A stretch of 64,000 bases of DNA from NCBI RefSeq assembly GCF_000379685.1, contig NZ_KB903272.1, positions 372,624 to 436,623 of the forward strand. The letters are read 5' to 3'. Within the stretch, counting starts at the first letter, position 1, and the number at the start of each line of letters is the position of its first letter. The notes below the pieces were generated by a model, which worked only from the letters and a program-made list of their open reading frames with translations, made no database searches and was not told the origin of the DNA. Positions 55,816 to 64,000 of this stretch are shown in pieces. The position numbers and the translations under genes are program-made. Source of the DNA: Catelliglobosispora koreensis DSM 44566. GTDB lineage: Bacteria > Actinomycetota > Actinomycetes > Mycobacteriales > Micromonosporaceae.

Positions 55816-56270
55816 TTGACCGTCTCATCGCGACATTGGCGGCTCGGGGCGAGACGCTCGCGGTCGCTGAATCGCTGACGGGAGGCCTGCTCGCGGCCAC
55901 TATCGTCAGCGTGCCCGGGGTGTCCAAAGTGTTTCGGGGCGGGCTGGTGACCTATGCCACCGATCTCAAGCACACGCTCGCTGGGGTGGACGCTGACCTG
56001 CTCGCTGAGCACGGGCCTGTGCACCCAGAAGTGGCCCGCCAGATGGCTGCTGGGGCACGTGAGCGCTGTGGGGCGACCTGGGGATTGTCGACCACCGGCG
56101 TCGCTGGGCCGGGGGCGCAAGACGGCGTACCCGAAGGAGTTGTCTTTGTGGCAATCGACGGCCCGCAGCGTAAAGTTGAGCACCTGACCCTTTCCGGCGG
56201 CCGGCAGACCATTCGCCAAGCAGCGGTAGATGCGGTTCTGGCGCTCCTTGAGTCCTCCATTGTGACCTGA
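55812..56270 (+). CDS. pncC: Nicotinamide-nucleotide amidohydrolase (CinA C-terminal domain, PncC)
   Basis: 152 aa, only the C-terminal CinA domain. The pattern is LAVAESLTGGLLAATIVSVPGVSKVFRGG, then TTGVAGPG and LSGGRQTIRQAAVDAVLALL. It deamidates NMN to NaMN for NAD salvage. It lacks the N-terminal COG1058/MoCF pyrophosphatase domain of full CinA, as usual in actinobacteria. ATG 55812 overlaps nat's stop. clgR follows after a 124-bp gap. Confidence 0.94.
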   Translation: MIDRLIATLAARGETLAVAESLTGGLLAATIVSVPGVSKVFRGGLVTYATDLKHTLAGVDADLLAEHGPVHPEVARQMAAGARERCGATWGLSTTGVAGPGAQDGVPEGVVFVAIDGPQRKVEHLTLSGGRQTIRQAAVDAVLALLESSIVT

Positions 56271-56351
56271 GTCATAACATCTACGATCATAAAGATTGTT
56301 GCGGCGGGGCGGGGTGTCGATACGCCGGAGAAGGGGTACGGTTCATGGCAA

Positions 56352-56373
56352 GCCGCCGGTGATAACCGTCGGC
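56352..56373. terminator. Stem-loop between pncC and clgR
   Basis: GCCGCCGGT (56352-56360) pairs with ACCGTCGGC (56365-56373), with one mismatch and a GATA tetraloop. It lies 22 bp before the clgR ATG, so it may act as an end of the rimO-pgsA-nat-pncC transcript, a leader hairpin, or an operator. No U-tract follows. The rest of the 56271-56394 gap shows no clear ClgR box. Confidence 0.4.
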
Positions 56374-56394
56374 TAGACATATAGGGGGTGCGCC

Positions 56395-56835
56395 ATGGTG
56401 CTCTTGCGTCGAGTGATCGGCGACGCCCTGCGCGCCCGCCGCCAAGGACAGCACCGCACCTTGCGTGAGGTGTCCACCGCGGCGAACGTCAGCTTGGGCT
56501 ATCTGTCCGAAATCGAGCGAGGCCAGAAGGAAGCGTCAAGCGAACTGCTTGCCTCGATTTGTGACGCCTTAGGCGCACGGCTCTCTGAAGTGCTCCAGGA
56601 CGTCAGCGACACTGTCGCCCTGGCTGAGCAGGTAGAGGGCGTCCTTGTCCCGCAGCCCGTCGCTACACCCGCACCCAGGGTGGAGGAGCCGGCCACTGCG
56701 GTGTGGGCAGAGGACGGACAGGTTACGGTCACTGTTCGCCGGGATACCCCGCTGCGGACGACCTTGCGGGCCCGCAACATCAGGCCTGGCAACGGTTCTG
56801 GTTCCGCACGTGGCAGGGAACTCACCGGCGTCTAG
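56395..56835 (+). CDS. clgR: ClgR-type helix-turn-helix regulator
   Basis: 146 aa. The XRE helix-turn-helix is [46 protein letters not shown], nearly the sequence of ClgR/Rv2745c, which activates clp protease genes and other stress genes. The middle is Pro/Ala-rich, and the C-terminal tail is basic and Gly-rich ([12 protein letters not shown]). GGGGGTG precedes the ATG. It is the usual gene before recA in related genomes, but recA is not in this window. A strong terminator follows. Confidence 0.93.
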   Translation: MVLLRRVIGDALRARRQGQHRTLREVSTAANVSLGYLSEIERGQKEASSELLASICDALGARLSEVLQDVSDTVALAEQVEGVLVPQPVATPAPRVEEPATAVWAEDGQVTVTVRRDTPLRTTLRARNIRPGNGSGSARGRELTGV

Positions 56836-56840
56836 ATAGC

Positions 56841-56890
56841 AAGCAAAGAAATGTGCTCCGGGTCACGGCCTGGGGCACATTTGTTTGCTT
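56841..56890 (+). terminator. Long rho-independent terminator after clgR
   Basis: AAGCAAAGAAATGTGCTCC (56841-56859) pairs with GGGGCACATTTGTTTGCTT (56872-56890), 19 bp with one mismatch and one G-U, closing a 12-nt loop. The T-rich descending arm (CATTTGTTTGCTT) acts as the U-tract. The A-rich left arm gives the same on the other strand, so it may work both ways. Confidence 0.85.
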
Positions 56891-56898
56891 AGGGCGTA

Positions 56899-57261
56899 GT
56901 GTTGCCGCCCATGAAGGAGCTGGTGAATAGGCTTGCGGCCGACCCCATGGAGCAGCCGGGATTTTTCCTTGGCCTGGTTCAGCGGGAAGTGCTGTGGCCT
57001 GATATCACCGCCCCTGCGCCCGGTCTGCTCGCCGCGCTGGATCAGCATGGTGCCGCGGTCCGCGACGCTATCGGCCCCGGAGCTGGCTGGCTCGACCTCG
57101 AAGACCTCGCTGCCTACGCCCGTGGCGTCGTGGAAGTGGCCGCGGAGTACGCCTGCCATGACATGCCAGCGCAGACCCAGCATTGGCTGAGCCTGCGCTT
57201 GGCTTCCGTTTGCGGACTGGCTAGCGATCTCGGCTATCTGCCGAGCGTTACTGCCGTCTGA
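56899..57261 (+). CDS. Conserved hypothetical small protein
   Basis: 120 aa, not assigned. It is helical and Leu/Ala-rich, with LAADPMEQPGFFLGLVQREVLWPDI, LLAALDQHGAAVRDAIG and YARGVVEVAAEYACHDMPAQTQHWLSLRLASVCGLASDLGYL. There is no TM segment or known motif. GTG 56899 or ATG 56911. It starts 8 bp after the clgR terminator and overlaps the convergent MscS-like gene by 14 bp. Confidence 0.7.
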   Translation: MLPPMKELVNRLAADPMEQPGFFLGLVQREVLWPDITAPAPGLLAALDQHGAAVRDAIGPGAGWLDLEDLAAYARGVVEVAAEYACHDMPAQTQHWLSLRLASVCGLASDLGYLPSVTAV

Positions 57262-58015
57262 TCCGCTCCGTCTCGGCCGCGGTCACGCTCTCACCAGCGG
57301 CGAAGGCTTCCTTGGTGTCGCGCCGTCCAGCCATGTTGGACTGCATCTTGTTGCGCACCGACGTGGACTCGGTCTCCACCTTGTCCAGCGCCTTCTCCCA
57401 GCGTGCCTGCATGGGCTTGATGAGGCCGCCGCCTACGCCTACGACCAGGATGCCGCCCAGGGTCGCGAGTGTCGCGACGAGCAGAGGCGTGGTGATCGCC
57501 GTGGCGACACCGATCTGGTTGAGCGCGGCGATGATGCCCAGGCCGACGATGAAGGCCCACGCGACGTTCGCGAGCATCCGGCTGTACGACAAGCCCGTGA
57601 GACCGTTGGAGATGAGGTCTCGGACCGCACCGGCGATAGCGGCCGCCACGACGACGATAACTATCGCGATGAATGCCTTAGGCAGCCAGCTGACGATGCC
57701 GCGAATCAAGTCAGACACGGCATTCGGGCCCCATACGCCGAAGGCCAGCTGAAGCGTGAACAGGAGCACCGCGTAGTACGCCAGCGCCGCAAGGATGGAC
57801 GAAGGCGTGTACTTACTGCCCTGGAACATCCGTGCGATGCCGCCGCGGTCTACCGCGCGGTCGAACTTGAGCGCGTGGAGCCCCTTCATGACCAGTTTGC
57901 GGATCACCCTGGCGATGATCCAGCCGACCAGCATGATGGCCAGGAACCCAACGGCCTTGGGCACGAACAGCAGCACCGAGCGCCACATGTCGTTCAAAGC
58001 TTGCGTGATGTCCAT
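57248..58015 (-). CDS. MscS/CmpX-type small-conductance mechanosensitive channel-like protein
   Basis: 255 aa. It has four to five hydrophobic segments, including AVGFLAIMLVGWIIARVIRKLV (about 24-45), FIAIVIVVVAAAIAGAVRDLI and a Gly-rich pore-like TM LVATLATLGGILVVGVGGGLIKP (about 180-205), typical of the conserved TM repeat of the CmpX family. It lacks the MscS beta domain. The C-terminus is charged. ATG 58015 has GGGGGAAG upstream. The likely role is osmotic or membrane-tension response. Confidence 0.85.
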   Translation of the reverse strand: MDITQALNDMWRSVLLFVPKAVGFLAIMLVGWIIARVIRKLVMKGLHALKFDRAVDRGGIARMFQGSKYTPSSILAALAYYAVLLFTLQLAFGVWGPNAVSDLIRGIVSWLPKAFIAIVIVVVAAAIAGAVRDLISNGLTGLSYSRMLANVAWAFIVGLGIIAALNQIGVATAITTPLLVATLATLGGILVVGVGGGLIKPMQARWEKALDKVETESTSVRNKMQSNMAGRRDTKEAFAAGESVTAAETERIRRQ

Positions 58016-58093
58016 CGCTTCCCCCATATCGGATGATTCATGCCGACCGTATACAAAGTCGGATGCCCGTTATGGGGTTTTCGCCGAAGTTAC

Positions 58094-58855
58094 CTAGCGA
58101 ATGCGCACGACATCCCCTGGATTTACCGCCAGCATGACCGCCGCCCGGCCGCCGTTCACGGCCACGGCCAGGTGCCCGGCTGAGTCTCCGAACACGACCA
58201 GCCCGCCGCTGGGCGCGTCAGCGAACGTCTGCCCGCGCATGGCTCGTACGCCCGCGATGGTCACGTTGTCAGGCAGCTGCTGAAGGTACGACGCCGGAGC
58301 CGCCAGCTGGACGTTGCCGAAGCGGTCGATGGTCAGCACTTCGGCGTCGATCCACCCGTCGCCGAGCGCCACGACCGGATCGGGCAGCCGCACGAGCGTC
58401 GCCGGGTCGAGCAACGTGCCCTCGGCTTGCCCGTCGAGCGTCAGCCGGGCCGCGATGGGCGCGAAGACGTCCCTGCCGTGGAACGTGCGCGAGGCCTTAT
58501 CGGGAATGGACAGTTCCGTGGCCTTGGTAATGCCGCCGAGCGCGTCCGCCGCCCAGATCAGCAGCCCGTTATCCGGCCCGGTGAGCAGGCCATTGGGGGT
58601 TTGGAGCACGATCGCGCGACGGTCCGTGCCGACACCCGGGTCCACGACAGCCAAATGCACCGAAGGCGGAAGGTGAGGCACGGTCTGTGCGAGCACCGCG
58701 GCCGCGCGCGTCACGTCACCGGGCGCGATCATGTGGGTCACGTCGATAACCCTTGCGGCAGGGGCGATCCGGGCGATCACGCCGTGGCAGGACGCCACAA
58801 AGCCATCTGACAGTCCGTAGTCTGTCGTGAGCGAAACGTAGCTAAGCGGAGGCAC
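58094..58855 (-). CDS. SAM hydrolase (DUF62, chlorinase/fluorinase-like fold)
   Basis: 253 aa. The family splits SAM to adenosine and methionine using an Asp-Arg-His set, seen as VVDPGVGTDRRAIVLQT and FHGRDVFAPIAA. The N-terminus LTTDYGLSDGFVASCHGVI is the DUF62 opening. It lacks the extended loop of true fluorinases. Its start overlaps the acyltransferase end by 14 bp, so the two are co-transcribed; the link in function is unclear. Confidence 0.92.
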   Translation of the reverse strand: MPPLSYVSLTTDYGLSDGFVASCHGVIARIAPAARVIDVTHMIAPGDVTRAAAVLAQTVPHLPPSVHLAVVDPGVGTDRRAIVLQTPNGLLTGPDNGLLIWAADALGGITKATELSIPDKASRTFHGRDVFAPIAARLTLDGQAEGTLLDPATLVRLPDPVVALGDGWIDAEVLTIDRFGNVQLAAPASYLQQLPDNVTIAGVRAMRGQTFADAPSGGLVVFGDSAGHLAVAVNGGRAAVMLAVNPGDVVRIR

Positions 58856-59993
58856 TCTCCGACGCTACCGCCTCACGGCCAGGTTTTTGGAGGCGGCGGA
58901 AAAGCCAAAGTACGGGAATCGTGCACAGCAGCGGCCCGATGATCGCCAACGGTCTGGTCAGCCACCACCCCAAGTCCACGTGAGCTGGCTGTTTAAGGTC
59001 GTAGTCGAACGCGAGCCACACGACGAACAAGAAAATCGCCATGCCCGTGCTGTGCACGAGATAAAGCGGGAGAGCGAAATCGTTAAGTGTTTCGCTAAAT
59101 TTCTTCCACTTTGGACGTTCGAGTCGTTTGACCATGCCCGGTCTCAGGAGCTCCGCGACACCGATCTGGAACAGCAGCAGCGACACGATGACGAACGTGG
59201 GCGGGCCGATGTTGGAGAACCGTTCACCCGGCACGCCAACCATGCTGCCCGGATATAGCCCTGATCCGACCAGGCCAATCAGGCCAAACAAACCGGTCCA
59301 CAGGATCGCCCAGTCGTTATGGCGCGGGGCATCGACGACCTTCTGATAGAAGAAGCCGGCCTGATGCGCCAGGCCCCACACGAGCACCATATTGATCCAG
59401 CCGATGTTGAACGGGCCATGTTCGTCGTACCCGCCTTTGAAGCGGATCACATCGACCACCATCGCGCCGCCAGCGAGCCACACGAGCGCCAGCGAACCGG
59501 CTTTGCGGTGCAGCCAAAGGGAAATCGGCAGCATCAGGATGAGAAACAGATAAACCGCCAGGAACCACAACGGGCTCACGACCAGCTTGACGGTCTGATA
59601 AACGCCGGTGAGATTGAAATACGTGCCGATCAGCGACCCCAGGCCGATCCACACAATCAAAACAACCGTTGCTGGTACGAGGAGCTGACGCACCCGTTTC
59701 CAGATAAAACTCCGCATCGGAACGCCGTTTTCGTGCGCCCTGTTCCAGGTGCGCAAGTGAACGAAGCCACCGATGAAGAAAAACAACGGCATCACCTGAA
59801 ACAGCCACGTCGCGAGCCAGAGTCCCTTAGTGAACCCGAGTGGACTGGTCGCGTGGGGGCCGTCAGCGTCCCACTCGAGGATCGTGAACGCCCAGTGCCA
59901 GAGCACGACGATGATGAGGCTCAAAGCCCGCAGGAAATCGACGTAGACGTCGCGTTTCTTGGCCGGGACGGTGGCAGGGGTGGTGCCGGTCAT
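58842..59993 (-). CDS. Acyltransferase-3 family membrane protein
   Basis: 383 aa with about ten TM segments. The family motif RDVYVDFLRALSLIIVVLWHW is at the N-terminus, with the catalytic His (LWHW) at the end of TM1. PLFFFIGGFVHLRTWNR follows. Such enzymes O-acylate exported sugars, lipids or peptidoglycan. ATG 59993. Transcribed with the SAM hydrolase gene; lhr lies upstream on the same strand across a 42-bp gap. Confidence 0.92.
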   Translation of the reverse strand: MTGTTPATVPAKKRDVYVDFLRALSLIIVVLWHWAFTILEWDADGPHATSPLGFTKGLWLATWLFQVMPLFFFIGGFVHLRTWNRAHENGVPMRSFIWKRVRQLLVPATVVLIVWIGLGSLIGTYFNLTGVYQTVKLVVSPLWFLAVYLFLILMLPISLWLHRKAGSLALVWLAGGAMVVDVIRFKGGYDEHGPFNIGWINMVLVWGLAHQAGFFYQKVVDAPRHNDWAILWTGLFGLIGLVGSGLYPGSMVGVPGERFSNIGPPTFVIVSLLLFQIGVAELLRPGMVKRLERPKWKKFSETLNDFALPLYLVHSTGMAIFLFVVWLAFDYDLKQPAHVDLGWWLTRPLAIIGPLLCTIPVLWLFRRLQKPGREAVASESASA

Positions 59994-60035
59994 TCCGGCA
60001 GCATGCCACTAGCCGGTCAGCTTGCACCACCCTGA

Positions 60036-63000
60036 TTAACCCCTTAAGCGCAATCCCCGTGGGGTGATTCTGAAACCTGCTGATTCGAGCGCTTTGCCCA
60101 GGCCACTGCCCAGGATCGTTTCACCGTCGGCCCGTTCCACACTCATCACGCCGAGCGCTCCACGTTTGACGGCGGCGGCCAATTCCTGTGCTGCCTTGAT
60201 AAGCAGGCCGTCATCGTCGTTAAAGGACAGTAGCGTCCGGCCGCCCCGTTCAACGTAGAGCACCAGTTCGCCATCGACCAGCACCACTAGCGCTCCCGCC
60301 TTGCGGCCTGGCCGGTGCCCCGTTTTGGCTTCGGCCGTCGTGACGCCTGCCACGTCCCGAGCTGGCCTTCCTGCCTTTGCGCTCCCAGGCTGACTGGCTG
60401 TTGCGCCACCACGCGTTGCCGTCTGCCCGCTTGTGGCGGCCGAGTGGCCGCTCGCGAGGTCTGAGCCGGGCGCTGAGGGCCAGGGGAGGGCCGCACCGTA
60501 GGGGTTTGCCGGGTCGGTGGCGGCCAGCACCACAGCGCGGCCGTTGGGCTCCAGGGCACGCAGCCGGTCGACCGCTCCCGGCAGCGCGAATTGTGCCGCA
60601 CCGAGACCTTCGACGAAATAGCCCCGCCTGGCCGCCCCGCGCTCCTCCAGCGCGGCGAACACGGGATAGACCCCGGCAAATCCGCCGGGGTGTCCCTCGG
60701 CGGCGACGGCGCCCTTGATCACTACACCGTGGCGCTCCAGCAGAGCGTCGGCTGTCGCGGCAGCCCGCTTAACGGGATCGAGGTCGCGTGGCTCCAGCAG
60801 ATGCCAGCGCCCAGAGGCGCTAGGTGGGCCGGAGCGTAACGGCATGCGGGGCCGGCCAGGCCTGCCCATCCGGGACCGGACCGGAGTGGCCTTGGCCTTG
60901 TGGGCACCCGTTCCGCCTGCGAGCAGGGCACGCACGGGAGCCAAGGTGTCATTGCCGATCAGCCCGGCCCACACCAGATCCCACACCGCCGTGACAAGGT
61001 CGCTGTCGTCAACAGCGCCGATGCGGTCGGATAGCGGCCGGAAGAACATGGCGCTTTCGCTGAGGGCTCCAAGAATGGCTTCGTGCAAGGGATTTGGCGT
61101 GAACTCGAGTGCTGGCGGTAATAGCAGGTGAGCCGAGTCGGCGAAAGCCAGGCTGACCCAACCGTCGCCACCAGGGATGGAACCCGCGCCGCACCAGATC
61201 ACTTCACCTGTCGCGCACAGTTCGTCTAAGTAGGACGGTGAATAGTCGCTGACCCGTGCTGGCAGCACCAATCTCTCCAGCGCTGACGCCGGGATGGGCA
61301 CTCCCTGAAGCTGGTCGATCGCTGCGGCGACCGCGTCGATTCCGGTGGCGTGGGCGCCGATGTGCTGCCAGCGTGGCAAGAACATGCCGAGCACACTGGG
61401 CGGCACCGGCTCGATCTCCTTGCGTAGCGCCGCGAGACTGCGCCTGCGGAGCAAACGCAACACTTCAGCGTCGCACCACTCGACGTGACCGCCGTCGGAA
61501 GCCGGAGTGAACTCTCCAGACACCACGCGACCCGTGGCGGCGAGCCGCCGCAGGGTGTGGTCAGCCACGGCGATGCCGATGCCAAACCGTGCCGCCACTT
61601 CGTCTGCGCGGAAGGGGCCGTGCGTGCGGGCGTACCGCGAAACGAGGTCAGGCAACGGATCCGGAGCCGGGGCAGCGAAGGCGGCGGGAAGACCAGGGGG
61701 CAACGCCACTCCAAGGGCGTCCCGGTATCGCCCGGCGTCCTCGGCGATGATGTACCGGTCTTGGCCCGCGATCCTGACCTTCAGCGCACGGACACTGCGC
61801 ACCAGCTCTGGGGCGAAGGCCGCGGCTTCGCCAAGCTCCACTTCGGACAGATCGCCCAGCTGGCGCAACATCTCGGCTAGGTCTTCCGCGTCACGGATCG
61901 TGCGGCCTTCCCAGCGGAGCCGCCTCGCTGTCTCCGCGATCACGGCCGGGTCGAGCAACTCACGCAACTCCACCCGGCCGAGCAGCTCACCGAGCAGTGT
62001 CGGGTCGAGAGCCAGGGCGGCGGCGCGGCGTTCCGCTAGCGGGGCGTCTTCGCCATAGAGGAAGGCACCGACGTATCCAAACAGGAGCGACCGCGCGAAG
62101 GGCGACGGCTGCGGGGTGGTGACGTCAGCGATTCTTGTTTTGCGGCCAGCGATGTCACGCATGAGCCCGACGAGCGCTGGCAAATCAAAGACATCTTGCA
62201 AGCACTCGCGAGCGGCCTCAAGCGTGACCGGGAACTCGGGATAGTCACGAGCGACCTCGAGTAGCTGACCGGCCTTTTGCCGCTGCTGCCACAACGGCTG
62301 CCGCCGACCCGGGTCACGCTTGGGCAGAAGAAGGGACCGGGCCGCGCACTCACGGAACCGTGCCGCGAACATCGCTGATCCGCCAACGGCTTCGGCCACC
62401 ATCGGCTCGATCTCTTCGGGATCGAACACGAAGACTTCCGCCTCGGGCGGCTCCGCGGCGGTCTCGGGCAAGCGCACCACGATGCCGTCGTCGGCCGCAT
62501 GGACCTGAGCGTCCACACCGAACCGCTCCTGCAGCCGCTGGCCGATCGCCAAAGCCCATGGAGCGTTCACCTTGGCGCCAAGGATGTTGTGCACGACGAT
62601 CCGCCAGTCGCCCAGCTCGTCGCGGAACCGTTCCACCACAACAGTTCGGTCGTCGGGCAGGTGCTTTGTCGCCTGGCGTTGCTCGTCGAGATAGGCCGTC
62701 AGATTGGCTTGTGCGCTCGGCTCCAGCGTGTCCAAGGTGGAAGGCTTGCGCAGGAACGCCCCAAGCGCCTTGCCTAACTCGGCCGGGCGTCCCACCGTGT
62801 CGCCTTTCCAGAACGGCAACCGAGCTGACTGTCCGGGGGCAGGCGTCACGAGGACGCGGTCGGGAGTGATGTCTTCGATCCGCCACGAGCTGGTGCCCAG
62901 GGCGAACACGTCACCAACGCGCGACTCGTAAACCATCTCCTCATCGAGCTCACCGACCCGGCTCGGTTTGCTTGCGCCAGCGAGAAAAACACCGAACAGG

Positions 63001-64000
63001 CCCCGGTCAGGGATCGTCCCGCCGCTCGTCACGGCGAGCCGCTGGTTGCCCGGACGGCCCGTCAGCTTGTCAGTCGCGCGATCCCAAACGATCCGTGGCC
63101 GCAGCTCAGCGAAAGCCGTTGAGGGATAACGCCCCGCGAGCATATCGAGGACAGCGTGCAAAGCTGACTCGGGCAGCTCGGCGAACGGGGCCGCTTTGCG
63201 GACGAGCGCGGCAGCGTCAGCCACCGTCCACTCGTCGAGGGCCGTCATCGCGATGAGCTGTTGCGCGAGCACATCAAGGGGATTGTGCGGATAGTCAATG
63301 GGCTCAAGCTTTCCGCCCATCATGCGCAGCGCCACCACCGCGCACGCGAGCAAATCGCCGCGGTGGACCGGAAACACGATGCCTCTGGAGACCGCACCCA
63401 CCTGGTGGCCGGCCCGGCCGACACGCTGCATCCCGGCCGCGACCGTCGGAGGCGCGCCCACTTGCACCACGAGATCGACCGCACCCATGTCGATGCCAAG
63501 CTCCAGACTGGAGGTGGCCACGACAGCGGGCAGGCGGCCCGACTTCAGCTCTTCTTCGATCTGTTTGCGTTCTTCTTTGGACACCGAGCCGTGGTGTGCC
63601 CGGGCGATAAGCCCAGGCGTGCCATAGCTTTGCCCCGACTGCGCCATGATCTGCGCAGGTGGCTGGTCAGGCGGCTGATATTCCGTCTCTAGCTCGTTGA
63701 GCCGGGCGCACAGCCGCTCGGCCCCGCGTCTTGAATTCGCGAAAACGATGGTGGAGCGGTGCTCCTTGATGAGCTCGTAGATGCGCTGCTCGACCGCTGG
63801 CCAGATCGATGCCCGGCGCGGGCCCTCATCCTCGGCGCGGCCCTCGTCTAAGGCCGTCATGTCTTCGACGGGGACCTCAACGCTGATTTCAATAGTCTTG
63901 GCCGACTTGGGTTGCACCACCTGCACCGGCATCGCCCCGCCCAGAAAACGGGCCGTCATCTCGACTGGCTCAACGGTCGCACTGAGCCCGATGCGCTGGG
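60036..64000 (-). CDS. lhr: ATP-dependent helicase Lhr (N-terminus outside the window)
   Basis: At least 1,321 codons; the gene continues beyond 64000. Its first visible residues read QRIGLSATVEPVEMTARF, helicase motif III region. Motifs V and VI follow (TSSLELGIDMG, QRVGRAGHQVG), then the Lhr winged helix and the long actinobacterial C-terminal extension. Near the end is a Ser/Thr/Ala/Gly-rich linker, followed by GALVVLVDGELVLYVERGGRTLL. Lhr is a DNA-damage-inducible 3'-5' DNA/RNA-DNA helicase. An ATG at 63959 is internal, not the start. Confidence 0.95.
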   Translation of the reverse strand, partial: QRIGLSATVEPVEMTARFLGGAMPVQVVQPKSAKTIEISVEVPVEDMTALDEGRAEDEGPRRASIWPAVEQRIYELIKEHRSTIVFANSRRGAERLCARLNELETEYQPPDQPPAQIMAQSGQSYGTPGLIARAHHGSVSKEERKQIEEELKSGRLPAVVATSSLELGIDMGAVDLVVQVGAPPTVAAGMQRVGRAGHQVGAVSRGIVFPVHRGDLLACAVVALRMMGGKLEPIDYPHNPLDVLAQQLIAMTALDEWTVADAAALVRKAAPFAELPESALHAVLDMLAGRYPSTAFAELRPRIVWDRATDKLTGRPGNQRLAVTSGGTIPDRGLFGVFLAGASKPSRVGELDEEMVYESRVGDVFALGTSSWRIEDITPDRVLVTPAPGQSARLPFWKGDTVGRPAELGKALGAFLRKPSTLDTLEPSAQANLTAYLDEQRQATKHLPDDRTVVVERFRDELGDWRIVVHNILGAKVNAPWALAIGQRLQERFGVDAQVHAADDGIVVRLPETAAEPPEAEVFVFDPEEIEPMVAEAVGGSAMFAARFRECAARSLLLPKRDPGRRQPLWQQRQKAGQLLEVARDYPEFPVTLEAARECLQDVFDLPALVGLMRDIAGRKTRIADVTTPQPSPFARSLLFGYVGAFLYGEDAPLAERRAAALALDPTLLGELLGRVELRELLDPAVIAETARRLRWEGRTIRDAEDLAEMLRQLGDLSEVELGEAAAFAPELVRSVRALKVRIAGQDRYIIAEDAGRYRDALGVALPPGLPAAFAAPAPDPLPDLVSRYARTHGPFRADEVAARFGIGIAVADHTLRRLAATGRVVSGEFTPASDGGHVEWCDAEVLRLLRRRSLAALRKEIEPVPPSVLGMFLPRWQHIGAHATGIDAVAAAIDQLQGVPIPASALERLVLPARVSDYSPSYLDELCATGEVIWCGAGSIPGGDGWVSLAFADSAHLLLPPALEFTPNPLHEAILGALSESAMFFRPLSDRIGAVDDSDLVTAVWDLVWAGLIGNDTLAPVRALLAGGTGAHKAKATPVRSRMGRPGRPRMPLRSGPPSASGRWHLLEPRDLDPVKRAAATADALLERHGVVIKGAVAAEGHPGGFAGVYPVFAALEERGAARRGYFVEGLGAAQFALPGAVDRLRALEPNGRAVVLAATDPANPYGAALPWPSAPGSDLASGHSAATSGQTATRGGATASQPGSAKAGRPARDVAGVTTAEAKTGHRPGRKAGALVVLVDGELVLYVERGGRTLLSFNDDDGLLIKAAQELAAAVKRGALGVMSVERADGETILGSGLGKALESAGFRITPRGLRLRG

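Overview
The window is chromosomal DNA from a high-GC Gram-positive bacterium (Actinomycetes). The evidence is the gene content and order. It runs rseP-ispG-GNAT, then a glnA4/aldC/SDR/amidotransferase/map block like Mycobacterium tuberculosis Rv2857c-Rv2861c, then rimP-nusA-ylxR-infB-rbfA-nrnA-truB-ribF-rpsO-pnp-M16 peptidase, dapB-thyX-dapA-rnj-ftsK, and rimO-pgsA-cinA-clgR. GTG and TTG starts, leaderless-looking promoters, 4-bp ATGA/GTGA overlaps, an F420-type (Ddn-like) oxidoreductase and a Gly/Pro-rich IF2 fit the same group. A methyltransferase directly behind infB and the secreted multidomain chitinases suggest a filamentous soil actinomycete, perhaps Micromonosporales. That placement is a guess.

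Layout. 1-9.9 kb: end of the site-2 protease gene, ispG, a PadR regulator, a GNAT protein, a probable gamma-glutamyl-polyamine catabolic operon (GlnA4-like ligase, aldehyde dehydrogenase, SDR, amidohydrolase), methionine aminopeptidase, and a VIT1-like gene with a problematic 5' end. 9.9-15.4 kb, mostly minus strand: Ddn-like enzyme, a PadR-controlled ABC/FtsX exporter, and a ferritin-like/lipoprotein pair. 15.5-30.5 kb: the long plus-strand transcription/translation/RNA-maturation operon set, ending with pnp and the M16 peptidase. 30.5-38.7 kb: small accessory genes (MerR regulator with two membrane proteins, dapB, GNATs, GT87 mannosyltransferase-like, YcaQ-like glycosylase, DUF2752, DUF4097 with an RHH regulator). 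38.8-44.6 kb: thyX, dapA, rnj, ftsK. 44.7-53.0 kb: an accessory insertion between ftsK and rimO. It holds an Fe-S-type winged-helix regulator, DUF3291, an AbiEi-like regulator with an 80-aa partner ORF, LtrA, two GH18 chitinases and about 1 kb of odd non-coding DNA. 53.0-57.3 kb: rimO-pgsA-nat-pncC-clgR. 57.2-64.0 kb, minus strand: MscS-like channel, SAM hydrolase, acyltransferase and the large helicase Lhr, which runs off the window.

The most interesting non-routine signals are four. (1) A daisy chain of four tiny overlapping ORFs leads into the infB start. (2) An 11-bp gapped palindrome, TCCANNNTGGA, is strongly repeated, with 15 copies. (3) The 1-kb gap before rimO has a pyrimidine-rich arm and a purine-rich arm that meet at a nested palindrome, plus a 53-bp tandem repeat. 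(4) Three TGACRTCA sites are spaced exactly 11 and 22 bp between the RHH regulator gene and thyX. No CRISPR array, tRNA, rRNA, insertion sequence or prophage was seen.
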